This document shows, one piece after another, positions 36,370 to 54,569 of a stretch of 64,000 nt of DNA. Numbering within the stretch: the stretch's first letter is position 1; the number at the start of each line of letters is the position of its first letter. Location of the stretch: contig JAKSXM010000262.1 in NCBI GenBank assembly GCA_022575985.1, forward strand, positions 62,001-126,000, given 5' to 3'. The stretch comes from Anagrus nilaparvatae (Eukaryota > Arthropoda > Insecta > Hymenoptera > Mymaridae). The notes below the pieces were generated by a model. The model searched no databases, had not been told where the DNA came from, and saw only the letters and a list, made by a program, of their open reading frames with translations. Made by a program: the position numbers and the translations under genes.

Positions 36370-37105
36370 CTTATAACCGGTTTGTGTAAACACAACCTAA
36401 ATGCATGAAACATGTTTACTTCCAAATGAGGACTAGATATAATACAAATGTTACTCAACATTACAATACAATTTTCTATTGTTGTAATTTCTAATTATCA
36501 CCTTACTAGTTGTTAAGATTCTAAACCCAAACTATTTTGATTCCCTAAACCTGAATTATTATAAGTCTCTGAACCTGAATTATTCCAAGTCCCTAAATCG
36601 ATATTATTCTAAGTCCATAAACCTGTATTATCCTAAGTCCTTAAGCCCAGATTTTTCAAAGTCTTTTAAAAGTATTTTATTTATTTATATATACTTCTCT
36701 ACCCTCATAAATGAAAGTGGAGTCCTGGGCGCTGTAAAGTGGCGATAACTCGAAGCTTCATTTACAAAGTGAGAGAAACGTTGATATCCACTTTACACAA
36801 ACTTTACAGCTACCCCCACTCACGATTTGAAAGTGGAATCAACCTACATGCTCACTTTCAAATCGTGAATAGGGGTAGTAGAAGGGGTAGCTGAAAGTGG
36901 ATATCAACGTTTCTCTCACTTTGTAAATGAAGCTTCGAGTTATCGCCACTTTACAGCGCCCAGGACTCCACTTTCATTTATGAGGGTAATTATTCTAAGT
37001 CTTATTTGACCCCCCCCTTAAATAGGACAAATTTGACCCCCCCCCCTTAATTTTCAAGTTCTGAAGTACCCCCTCCCTATAAACATGTTCCATGTTAATA
37101 AGACT
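36370..37105. mobile_element. Family D element, inverted relative to the SDR-intron copy
   Basis: The left end TTATAACCGGTTTGTGTAAA and right end CCCTATAAACATGTTCCATG match the ends of the copy at 17358-17600 in reverse. C-runs and repeated AGTCCCTAAA-CCTGAATTATT phrases fill it. A palindromic MITE (36702-36986) is inserted inside. Confidence 0.7.
36702..36986. mobile_element. 285-bp near-perfect palindromic MITE, TA duplication
   Basis: The arms of about 95 bp match essentially base for base, beginning CCCTCATAAATGAAAGTGGA, with TA outside both ends (36700-36701, 36987-36988). Inner repeats of CACTTTCAAATCGTGA are also inverted. Nested in family D, so it is younger than that insertion. Confidence 0.92.
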
Positions 37106-38479
37106 AATGTTTAGCTATATTGGTGTAAAACTTTTTAGGTTCACTTTTTAAATATTGTCTCTTTATAAATTTTTTTTTGGTTACGTGTCAGAAATCACTT
37201 TTATTGCAACGATTATTTTTCGCAAATATAAATTATTGCCATTTACCATACTTACATAGGCTATGAAAAAAGAATTTTATAGTTCGTATATTTTTATTAA
37301 TTTTTGTTTTAAGGAGTTTTATCTGTTGATTCTACGTTTTTGCAGGAATTACGATTACCGACATAATTTTTTTTTTTTTAAGTTTATTTTGGAAGCTATT
37401 AATTAAAAAAAAACTATAAAAAACCATTAGTTATCCAAGAATATTACAAAAAAAGTCTCATAGTATTATACAATTTTAAAAAACGTAACTAAAATAATGA
37501 GCTTTTTGGTTATGTTACGTGTTTTTGTGTGTTTTTTATTAAATTTACGAAAATAAAGTCGATAAAGTATGTAAAGCTAGTTGGGAATGTAATCTTTAAG
37601 CAATTATTTATCAGATTTATTAAGTTTCATCGACCTGTGTCATTAGCACACCCTACTTTTTATAAAGCCGAAACATATTTTCCCATAAGCGCAATGTTAA
37701 AATAACACTTTTATTCTATTCATAAAAAAATAATTAAGTCGGCGACATAGGTAAAATTAAGTCGATTTTAACTAAAAAATGTTTAAATTTTAATACTATT
37801 CACGTTTTATTACATTCTATCATTATTTTTTTCAACGGATAAACCTCCTTAAAAATTTATGTTTAAGTCTTGAAAATGAAAAAATTTAGCTTTTATTTTC
37901 TTCATATAAAAGTTTATTTTCAGTTTCTCAAAAAAAGTACAATTTTTTTAATTCACATAAATATATAATATAATGAATACTGTAATCATTTCCGGTCATG
38001 GTAGCCGGATTTGTTTTTTCGTTTAAACAATTGCAAAGGCTTGAAAGGTAAAGAAAATTTAAAAAAAAAATGATTTTTACTCATTTTAAATGTCAGCACC
38101 TGCGCTTAATGGAACTTTAAAAATTATTTAAAATAAAAATCTTGTAAAAATGAATTAAATCACTTTTTTGGGGTGGCAAAACACGTTTTTTGTGGAGGCA
38201 AAATATTATATTTAAATAAATTTACGTGTATTTTATATGGTAATCCAGTAATATTTGGGGGGGGGGGGTGACAAACGTTTTTTTAGATGCAGCAACAAAA
38301 TAATTAACTTTTGGACATACAATATAGGACATACGGAATTTTAAGGGGACCTTTTAAACAAATTCCGTGTTATGGCAAAAGTCCTAATAAAATGCCAAAT
38401 GGGTCTAGAGCTACATAGTTTTTCGAATTACAGGAAAATTGCACAACCATTAACCATATAATAACCATTATGGTTATTA
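37106..38479. other. AT-rich DNA, nothing firm
   Basis: A G-run lies at about 38259-38268. A loose inverted pair ACGGAATTT/AAATTCCGT is at about 38334-38371. No gene was found. Confidence 0.35.
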
Positions 38480-38785
38480 TATTAAAAAATTTTCATCGAT
38501 AAGTTTCAAACTACTTTTTTTATTTAGTTTGGATTAATACCTCATTTATTTATATGAAAGTGGTACTAGTTTTATGATATCGCTTGTACTCAAATTCTCG
38601 CATCATCAGATTTGATACTTAATTTTGATAATCTCACAATTTTTGTCGCCAAAAAAAAAAAAAAAAACCATTAGTTTTTTTCTTTTTAGTCATATTTTTT
38701 TTTTATACGGTAGTACTATAGTTTTAGAAATATAGTTTGTATTCCATTTTTTTATCTGATTCCTAATTTTTTGAAAAATACTTAG
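38480..38785. repeat. Family B internal units, degenerate
   Basis: Units with TTAATACCTCATTTATTT, a GATTTGATACTTAATTTT phrase and poly-A blocks match family B interiors. No ends were found. Confidence 0.55.
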
Positions 38786-38809
38786 GTGAAAACTTTAAGC
38801 CCTTTGTAT

Positions 38810-39300
38810 GCCCAGTAGTCTGGCGAAATGGACAAAAATCGCTCTTGGACTGAGTTTTTGCTCGGTTTTTGAGCTATCGACTTGAAACCTGTTTTTAACG
38901 GCTTTAAAATAAGCCGGGGTTCGTGCATCACTGCGGATTTTTCAAATTTTTTATTTTTAATTAGCCTATTTACACTACCTAAACCTATTCATTTATTGAA
39001 AATTTCACTTCCTACATTTTTTGCACTCTCAAACAATCGGGAAATTTTTTTGTGTTAATCCTGCATAATATACATAAAAATTAAAAAACATTTTAAGTCA
39101 AAAAATATTAAACCATAATTTTGGCATATTTTAGAATCTTGCATAAAATACATTTTTAGTAAATAGGCTAATTAAAAAGAAATAAATATGAAAGCAGGCT
39201 TATTTTAAAGTCCTTCAAAACAAGTTTCAAGTCGATAGCTCAAAAACTCAGCCCAAGAGCGGTTATTGTCCATTTTTCCACACTGTGCGCCAGGTTAAAA
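38810..39300. mobile_element. Foldback element, about 490 bp
   Basis: The left arm has ATGGACAAAAATCGCTCTTG, GAGCTATCGACTTGAAACC and TTTAAAATAAGCC; the right arm has the complements AGCCCAAGAGCGG, CAAGTCGATAGCTC and GGCTTATTTTAAAG. The inner arms TTAGCCTATTTACAC... / ...GTAAATAGGCTAA continue the pairing. Confidence 0.75.
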
Positions 39301-39495
39301 GTCGACATCAAATATAGTCTAGAATCACAAATTTTATAGTGCAGTTTAGAATTAATTAAAATTCCCCAACTACTACACTGAAAAAAAATCCACTTGCGGG
39401 AAGCGGGTCAGCCCAAGAGCGGAATTTTTTTTAGCGTATTAATATATAACTCATAATGCTAGACTGATTTAATCTCGACTTTTAATCCGGGCTTT
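39290..39495. mobile_element. MITE related to the one at 9384
   Basis: The ends GGTTAAAAGTCGACATCAAA and complement TTTAATCTCGACTTTTAATC bracket about 200 bp. The loop contains AAAATTCCCCAACTAC-ACACTG, the reverse of the 9384 loop. It carries an extra AGCCCAAGAGCGG copy from the neighbouring foldback. Confidence 0.6.
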
Positions 39496-39519
39496 AGATA
39501 CTAAAAAAATATCCCATCA

Positions 39520-39700
39520 AATTTTTTTTTCTGGTCAGTAGCTAGAAAAGTCGTATCTCAACACTGACGTAGAAAAATTGTATACACGGCCCTTGTCCAA
39601 ATAAAGAATGCTCCAAATCGCAGTTTGACGGCTTCGTCTCAGAAGATAATTTAAGTTCGAATTTGGACCGTTTTTTATTTTTATAGACATGAGCCGTAAA
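39520..39700. repeat. Family E fragment
   Basis: The inverted pair GTCAGTAGCTAGAAAAG-CGTAT / CAACACTGACG and the phrase CCAAATCGCAGTTTGACGGC match the family E unit at 45952-46150 in degraded form. Confidence 0.5.
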
Positions 39701-39952
39701 TATACTATTTATCTATAATAGGCACGAATAATGCAATATACTATTACTTTTCCTAATCATAAATTCCCGTTATAAAAAAATGCAAAAAATATTTTTCCTT
39801 ATATGAACAATTTTGACTCTAAAAAATACTGCGCAAATAATAAAAATAAATAAGTTTTTTACAAATACACAAAAACAAATAATTACAAAATAAATGTACT
39901 AAAGACAAGAATGTTAAAATAAAATTTTTTTCACATAAATTATTTACTTATA

Positions 39953-41010
39953 TATGAGGCAAAATTTGTGAAAAGGTCACCACTTGCCAGGTTGACTTCT
40001 CAAAACTTAACCGCGATTTTACAGAGGGGTTGATATTTCTAAAATATGAGCTTTCACCAAATTTCAGCTCCGTAGGTCTCAATCTACCCGAGTTATGCCT
40101 GATCAAACTTTTTCGGTGTTTCTCAAATTTTTTAGTCATTTTTTGAAAAAATTTATGGAAAATAAGTATCAGTATTAACGATCTCTACGAGCAAATATAA
40201 TAATCTTATATTTCAAAGATATATAAGGGCATTTTCATGCCATTAATTTTATTTAAAATTTTTTACAATTTTAAATAAATTAGAAAAATTTTTTAATTGA
40301 TGTTAAATAATTTTTAAACCATTTTTTAAAAAAGTGGTTTTGAATGAAAAAAATTGTCCATCAATTTGTCTTGAGCGGGATTCGACCCCACGATTAAAAA
40401 AATTTTTCTAATTTATTTAAAATTGTAAAAAATTTTAAATAAAATTAATGGCATGAAAATGCCTTATATATCTTTGAAATATAAGATTATTATATTTGTT
40501 CGTAGAGATCGTTAATACTGATACTAATATTGAAAAATATGACGAACGTTAAAGTAATTTAATTAATATAATTTATGGAATAATTATGCCAATTGGTAAT
40601 TTTTTAATAAATTAGGACGAATTTTTTGGGCATTCAAAAACATATTTTTTTAAGATATTTCAGTCTTAGTTAGAGCGCGGAAAACATTGTGGAAAGTACT
40701 TTTTTTTATTTTGTTTTTCATTAGGTTTGCCGATTTTTCCGAAGTTTCCCGAGGTTTTTCCAAAACACTAACTTCAGAAATAGCTTAATGTAAATTGTTT
40801 TTAAGGCTTATATGTGTGTTTCTCAGAGATTTCTTTAAAAAATGACTAAAAAATGGAGAAACACCGCAAAGATTGATCGAGCATAATCCTACGGAGCTGA
40901 AATATGGTGAAAGTTTATGAACCCCTCGATGAACCCTCCTGTAAACCCAAGGATAAGTTTGGATAGTTCAAGTTGGCAAGTAGTCACCGTTACACGAATT
41001 TCGCCTCATA
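39953..41010. mobile_element. 1.06-kb foldback with an inner inverted pair
   Basis: The outer ends ATATGAGGCAAAATTTGTG and complement CACGAATTTCGCCTCATAT bracket it. The subterminal blocks CGGTGTTTCTC / GAGAAACACCG and AGCTCCGTAGG / CCTACGGAGCT pair. An inner pair of about 130 bp (40165-40298 and 40390-40525, with ACGATCTCTACGAGCAAATA) surrounds a core with GAGCGGGATTCGACCCC. No coding is visible. Confidence 0.85.
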
Positions 41011-41919
41011 TACATTTTTATCTTTTCAATTTTTTAATAATATTTTTAATAAAAAGCAAAAAAAAAATTGTTCTTTAGATCTATTTGAGTGGCCATTATA
41101 TATATGTAGTAGACCATTAAGAAATGTTTTTACGATATAAATATTTTTTCTCTGACTTTTCTTTCTATAATTTAATACGTTTTTTCTTTTGCTTGCTTTT
41201 TATTAAAAAATATAATATATAATTAATTGCTATATAAATTAATATTTTAAAACAAAAATCTCTCATTATTTAATTAAAAAAAAGTCTCATTAGTATAGAA
41301 TCAATTATACACCTACGCATGTTAAATGAAAAACTTTTATATTTAATAACTTTAAAATTTTAAAAAAAATTATTATTTTTTTACCAAAAAAATTTTTTTT
41401 AAATTAAAATAAGGTCGAGTATTGGTGGGAGGGGGGAGTAATTTTAATTAAAAATTATAGAAATTTAAATTAAAAGCATCGTTAAAAATTTATAAAATTT
41501 AAGCTTTTGATATTATACAAATGAAAAGAAAAACTGAAATACTCAAAAATAAAAGATAAGATTTTCTAAAGAAAAATATTATGTAAAAAGAAACGATTGA
41601 TTAAGGTACATAAAAGAGAATAAGTGCGCAAATAAGCATTCAAGTTGAATAAAAAAAGAAAACTATTTTCTTATTATAATAAAGAATTATTATCATTGTT
41701 ATTGTATAATAGAAACTTTAGCTTCTTAAGATTATTCTCTTCATGATTATACATTCAATTTGTTCCTTTTGGTTAACAGATAATCGCTAAGTAATGACTT
41801 TTTGAATACCTTGGGAAGCTTGCAATTTTACCATAAAATATCTCAATTTCAATCGAGCGTTTTGTTGGTTGCTCGAGCAATTCTTTAAGTACATAAACGA
41901 AGGGGAGATAAAATAAATA
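41011..41919. other. AT-rich DNA upstream of the homeobox gene
   Basis: No bounded features were recognised. Confidence 0.35.
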
Positions 41920-42419
41920 TTTTTAACATCCAATCGTAGTTTAGTTACCCCCCACGCTATGACCAATCGACGTTTAGTAACCCCTTACTCAATGTTACTT
42001 GTGCTGTTAGTTAGAACCAATGGTAAGACAAACTGAATCGCTGCTTGAATTCCAAGCCCACCTACAAAATGGCTGTAAAATTACTTGCTTTATTACTGGA
42101 TCACTTTATGATACGAATACTAGGAAATATTAGTACGAGGGGGTTCAGTTGTTAAGGGTTGCAAAATATCGTTTTACTCAATAAACTTAAATTTTTATCA
42201 GAACAGTGTTGATCTTTATTATGTTAAGATGTTTGAAATTCAAGAAAAATGTGGCTGGTTACTTTCGGAATTTCATGTTTTAATTTTTATTGTTTATTCA
42301 TTAATTGTCGCTTAATTTATAATTGTGTGATTTATTAAGTGCAGTTTTTTATGAAAAATTATGAAAAAATAACTGTGATTGAATTATTGTGAAATTTTCT
42401 AATGATTAGAGGACTTAAT
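41920..42419 (+). promoter_or_regulatory. Putative 5' region/promoter of the homeobox gene
   Basis: Its complexity is higher than its flanks, with two CCAAT motifs (41973 and about 42018), repeated AGTTTAGTTACCCC-like and CGTTTAGTAACCCC phrases, and an initiator-like TCAGTT at 42145-42150. Position directly upstream of coding exon 1 is the main argument. No TATA box or DPE could be placed with certainty. Confidence 0.3.
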
Positions 42420-49464
<7,045 letters not shown>

Positions 49465-49704
49465 CCCTTACAGAATAATTACCCTTTTATAATGGACCAA
49501 AGTGAAAGGCCCTAGTGATAAAATGTTATAAAAATTTATATTTTTATTTTAAAATGTGTTAATTTTTTATTTTTCAAGTTTTATTATATCCAAAAATCTT
49601 CGTAAACTTAAATTACATTTTGTATATAAACAATTTTTTTTCTCTAGTCAATTTCTTTCTGCAATTTAAAAAAAAAATACACAGTTATAATTATTAGTAC
49701 ATTT
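49465..49704. other. 3' flank of the homeobox gene
   Basis: AT-rich, probable 3' UTR. No canonical AATAAA was found in the first 200 bases on the + strand. Confidence 0.35.
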
Positions 49705-50092
49705 TTAACCAAGGGAGCAAAAAAAGTCCCAGATCGCACGTTAATTATCATTCGAGGTTGAAGCCGAGGATGGGAAATTGCCATCTGGTGTATTCTTTAT
49801 TTGCTCCCATGGATCAAACGCAATTTTTCTTTCTCAGTGAGGAGAAATTGCGTTTTTTTTTCGATTTCTTTGTGGGGCTATTTTTTAAATATGGGTCACA
49901 AAATTAGTCTTGACTTTACATACAGTTGTATGCACGAGCGAGTGTAGACAGCATGCAAAAGTCGAATCCCATGTTTTGTCCCGTGTTCTAAAATATAGTT
50001 TTACATATAACGGGCAAAAAAGCCGACTCCCTAGGGCAGAAAATAGGATTTTTTTGCCCTAGATATGTAAAAGTGTTTTCGACCCACTAGTA
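49705..50092. repeat. Family E element downstream of the homeobox gene
   Basis: It begins with the pair CAAGGGAGCAAAAAAAG / TTTATTTGCTCCCATGG around CCAGATCGCACG. It continues with ACTTTACATACAGTTGTATG, AAAGTCGAATCCCATGTTTT and ACTCCCTAGGGCAG, shared with 17605-18275 and 43240-43505. Confidence 0.65.
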
Positions 50093-51524
50093 AGAAAAAT
50101 TTAATAAATTGCATGTAAATTTAAATGTAGTTTAAAAATTTCATATTTTTTTCATAATAAAGTAAAATTTATGATAAATGATAATATTAGTACAATAAAA
50201 AAAATGTAAATATGTAATTAATTTAGTTGCATAAAAATATATTATGTAGGTGCAATAAAAATATTATAATAAATGTAAAATTTATGAATTATTATTAGAT
50301 GTTTTTATTACCTTTTTTTGATATTTTTTCTTATAGATCCATAGAATTTTTAACGGAAATTTATGATTTTTCAGCTAATGTTATAATTAGTCGTAGGCAT
50401 AACAATTTATTATCTAACAAATTTAATAGAAATTCAAATGCTGTATGCATTACTGACACAGACATTGATCGCGAAGTTATTAAATTAAAAGATAAATGGT
50501 TTAAAAACCTTACAGGCATCGAAGTACCACAGGAAGTTGTAGAGGTGCTGTCATAAATTTGGGTTTAATGCTGACCTTAAAAATTCTGACATAGTCGATA
50601 TTTTTAAAGATGAAGAACATACTTTGCAGTACATGGAATATTGTAATAATACTAGAATCGAGAATAACAATGTAAATGATAGAAATAATAATACTAATTT
50701 GATGGATAATAAATACTATTAATGAATTTCGTGGCAAATTTGCTAATGCTTTAAATAATGCAATTAAAAATAAAAAACATATGAGTTTTGATGATAAAAT
50801 TTTCAAAAATAAACTTAATATTACAAAAAAATTTTTTAGAGATAATCCGAATTTAACAGTGATCAATGCTGACAAAAGTAGTACATCTATTTTAATGTTT
50901 AAACCGATTATGATGGCAAAGTTTATGAGTTATTGTCAGATGTAAGGACTTATAGGTACGTACGGGAAAGCAATAAGTGTGTTATATTTTTAGAAAATTT
51001 ACAGAAAATATGCAGTTCTATACTACATTATTGGAACGATTTGGGCATATTAGGGAAAAAATATTATTATAGAGAGCTAGATTTTATGCGGTTATTAAAT
51101 TACAGAAATTAAGATATCTGGGCCGACCTATAACTTCAGATGTGGATAGTGTAATGTACCTCGTAGCCAAATTTCTTAATCAATTTTTATCCGATTCCTG
51201 CGCGTTACCGAAATCTCATGTAAAAAACAGCAATGATTTACGAAATAAGTTAAAAAACATTAATATACCAGATGATTACATCTTAGTTTCATTAGACGTA
51301 CAATCACTTTTTACTAATATTTCGATGGAACTTGTAATCCAGAGTTTGGACCGTCGATGTGATGAAATTAGACGCAAGTGTCCATTGCCCTTTGAAGATG
51401 TTATCGATCAGAGCTGGGATACTGTGACACGCTGTTATCCGTATATACGGCATACGGTAAACGGGTACTAGATGTAATCAGCCGTATATACGGCAAACTA
51501 CATACGGTAGCCGTATAAATTAGC

Positions 51525-52125
51525 CCATTAATACGGCAAATTTCAAACGGATCCCGTATATACTTCAGCCGTATAAAAATCTATACGGGAAAAGTCAATA
51601 CGGGAGCCGTACAGAATATGCCGTATTAATGGACTATTTTATACGGCTCCCGTATTGACTTTTGCCGTATGAAAATCCGTACGGCAAAATCCAATACGGG
51701 AACCGTACAAAATATGCCGTATTAATGGACTATTTTATACGGCTCCCGTATTAGATTTTGCCGTATAGATTTTCATACGGCAAAAGTCAATACGGGAACC
51801 GTACAAAATATGCCGTATTAATGGACCAATTTATACGGCTCCCGTATTGACTTTTGCCGTATGAAAATCCATACGGCAAAATACAATACGGGAACCGTAT
51901 AAAATATGCCGTAATAATGGACCATTTTATACGGCCCCCGTATTGATTTTTGCCGTATGAAAATCCATACGGCAAAATACAATACGGGAACCGTATAAAA
52001 TATGCCGTAATAATGGACCATTTTATACGGCCCCCGTATTGATTTTTGCCGTATGAAAATCCATACGGCAAAATCCAATACGGGAGCCGTATAAAATAGC
52101 CCATTAATACGGCATATTACCTACG
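51525..52125. repeat. Array of about 96-bp tandem units built from CCGTAT/ATACGG palindromes
   Basis: The landmark ATATGCCGTA-TAATGGAC recurs near 51616, 51711, 51807, 51902 and 51998, a 95-96 bp period. Each unit holds ATACGG and CCGTAT in both orientations and is itself able to fold. Because 96 is divisible by three, the minus strand stays open for about 105 codons; that is a by-product, not a gene. Confidence 0.9.
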
Positions 52126-52179
52126 GCTCCCGTATTTATTTATGCCGTATGAAAAATCGTACGACAAAAATCAGTACAA

Positions 52180-52700
52180 AATCACCCGAAAATCACCTAT
52201 TTGTATGGCATAAGAATATACGGCTCCATATTTTTCTAATACGGGCCCGTATGTATATAGGACCTGGGTAATTTTATAATGCCCACGGCCCCGTATGCGT
52301 ATAGTAGAGGGTATTTTCGTAATGCCCAAGGGTCCGTATGCGTATAAAAGAGGGTATTTTCATAATGCCCATGGGTCCGTATGCGTATGAGACTTGGGTG
52401 TTTTCATAATGCCCACGGATACGTACACAGTATGAAAATACCCAAGTCCTATACGCATACGGACCCGTATGCATATAGGTCCTGGGTATTTTCATAATGT
52501 TCACGGACCCGTCAGCATTATGAAAATACCTAGGTCTCATACGTATACTGACCCGTGAGCATTATGAAAATATCCTCTCCTATAAGCATACGGGTCCGTG
52601 GGTATTATGAAAATACCCAGGACCTATATGCATACGGGTCCGTATGTGTATGAGACTTGGGTTTTTCATAATGCTGACGAGTCCGTGGGCAGTATGCATT
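52180..52700. repeat. Second palindromic array: ATAATGCCCACGG units
   Basis: Repeats of TTTTCATAATGCCCACGG, CCGTATGCGTAT and ACCTGGGTATTTTCATAATG alternate in orientation with a spacing of about 50-60 bp. It differs from the first array but shares the CCGTAT core. Confidence 0.85.
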
Positions 52701-53500
52701 CAAACTTTAACATACTAATAACTGATCCGTATACTTATAAAAACAAAGTATGGACAGACTGTGCACGGATCATTATACTGCTTGGCCGTATATACGGCTG
52801 TTAGTTTTCCGTGCCCAAAATGCCGTGCACGCCCAGCTCTGTTATCGATACGGTTATATTTATATTCAATAATACATTTTTCACCTTCAAGGCCAAAGTT
52901 TATAAACAGATTTTGGGGTCTCCCATGGGATCGCCAATATCACCTCTTTTTGCGGACTTAGTTATGGATATGTTAGAAACTGAGTGTTTAGCACAATTGG
53001 GGTTTCAACCTCTGTTTTATTTACGCTATATTGATGACATCCTATTGTGTATTTCGAAAAATAAAATTAATTTTACATTGGATATTTTTAATCGGTTTAA
53101 TAACAACTTAAAATTTACTCATGAAGTCGAATCTAATAACAGCATAAATTTTTAGATTTAAAACTTATAAGAACGGAAGCGAACAACGAAATTATTACAA
53201 ATTGGTACCAAAAACCAAATTTTTTCAGGGCGCGTTTTAAGCTTTAAATCGAACCATCCGAGACATAAAAAAATAGCGATGGTTTACAATCTTGTGGACA
53301 AGGCAACACTACTTTCTGACGCGCAATTCCACGATAAAAATTTAAAATACGTGAAATCAATATTACTATTAAATGACTATCCACTGCATTTCATAAATAA
53401 ATATATCAAAAAACGAAAATTTGTGAACTCTCATCACGAGGGTATTAACTTGAGAGACATACGCAGCCGACTTTATGCACAAAAACTAAAAATAAAATTA

Positions 53501-54265
53501 CTGCTTAACTTGCCAGGCTCCTAAATAACCATTTTATCGGTGGGAAATTCAAATAAAATTAAAGAAATTGTTATTATAGATTCTTGCTTAATTTAGATGT
53601 ATGCAAAATTTTTATTATTTAGACAGAGCTATTATGGGGGTAACTACTTTTTAGTTAATGGTCATAGTAACTACTTTTTGGTTAATGGGTTTAATTTCCT
53701 TCTTTGACTCATTATACATTCTTCTAAAAAAAATGAAGATTTACAAATAAGTAGTTTCCAGGCAGGAAGATCATGGCTGGGAAATATTGTTTTTAATGCA
53801 AACCATTAATTTGTTTATGTAATCCTTATATTTTAAGAACTTTGTTTTAAAATGAAAAATCATTTTCATAGACAAGATTTTTACTTTTGAAAATATTCTT
53901 ACTATATATTTTTTATATATTCTTACAATATTTATAAATAATTTCCAATTTGTTTAATATTTTTAAAGTAAAATTTTAATTCTTTTTACACTAAATTAAA
54001 ATTAAAACTTGACTATATATCATTATAATTTCCCATTAGCTTCATTAAAGAAATATCAAAGATTGATGTTTACAATAAACTATAACCCATATAGCCAATA
54101 AAGAAAAAATTCAAATTTGAAAACAAGAAATTTGATTGGCTAATAAACTGTTAATACAAAATGTTTTCCATAGAGCCCCATAAACTTTTTTATAATACAT
54201 AATTTTTGATACAATTTCAGTTAACGCCGTTTACTGCTTATTTAGGGGCCTGGCAAGTTAAGCAG
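53501..54265. mobile_element. 765-bp element with inverted ends CTGCTTAACTTGCCAGG
   Basis: The left end CTGCTTAACTTGCCAGGCTC and the right end, complement of CTGCTTAACTTGCCAGGCCC, continue to CTAAATAA on both sides (about 29 bp). It truncates Penelope element 2 at its 3' side; the last residues of that frame (LLNLPGS) come from this element. No clear target duplication was found. Confidence 0.75.
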
Positions 54266-54373
54266 TTTCTGAAGATAATAAATTGTTATAATATAAGCTA
54301 ATTATAATTAAAATACAGCCTGTGAGCTCAATGTGAAAAAACTGTGTAAGAAAAATTATCTGTTTACTGTAAA

Positions 54374-54569
54374 CTTTTGTTGAAATAAAAATTTACTTGG
54401 CTTAGGCCATATAATTTCATCTCACAACATTTATGGCCCAAAAGTTATAATATATTTATTAGGAATTCATACTTTTGCTGAAATAAAAATTTACTTAGCC
54501 TAGGCCATATAATTTCATCTTACAACATTCATGGCCCAAAATTTATAATATATGTATTAAGAATTTATG
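54374..54569. repeat. Tandem duplication, 98-bp unit, two copies
   Basis: Copy 1 starts CTTTTGTTGAAATAAAAATT and copy 2 starts CTTTTGCTGAAATAAAAATT, with a third partial start at 54570. Both contain AGGCCATATAATTTCATCT and CATTTATGGCCC/CATTCATGGCCC. The copies differ at about ten positions. Confidence 0.85.

Larger units (their letters stand above)
51409..52841. mobile_element. hAT-like non-autonomous element packed with CCGTAT palindromes
   Basis: It has perfect 10-bp inverted ends CAGAGCTGGG / CCCAGCTCTG and an 8-bp target duplication TTATCGAT (51401-51408 and 52842-52849). These fit the hAT superfamily, in which ends often read CAGnGnTGGG with 8-bp duplications. The 1433-bp body has no transposase; it consists of two arrays of short palindromes (see next entries). 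It lies inside the RT of Penelope element 2. Removing it with one duplication copy rejoins ...EDVID and TVIFIFNN... in frame. Confidence 0.9.
50299..53500 (+). pseudogene. Penelope-like element 2 (RT), split by an inserted element
   Basis: Penelope elements encode an RT and a GIY-YIG nuclease. In order: KWFKNLTGIEVPQEVVEVLS (N-terminal conserved block), a frameshift near 50550, FFRDNPNLTVINADKSSTS (finger region), more frame breaks near 50720-51120, then a good frame from 51142 with DDYILVSLDVQSLFTNI. That frame is interrupted at 51409-52841. After it come KQILGSPMGSPISPLFADL and YIDDILL (catalytic Asp pair intact), FTHEVESNNSINF, and after another stop a C-terminal RT tail to about 53500. 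No GIY-YIG nuclease remains; another insertion starts at 53501. The element is inactive. Confidence 0.85.

Noticed and set aside
40360..40420. Possible tRNA gene (T-arm-like GGGGTCGAATCCCGC on the minus strand)
   Set aside because: No A box, D arm, anticodon arm or acceptor pairing could be placed within tRNA distance.
51787..52104. Minus-strand open frame of 105 codons with a 32-residue repeat
   Set aside because: It is a by-product of the 96-bp tandem period (divisible by three) in a palindromic array. A parallel frame is open for the same reason, and there is no protein-like composition.
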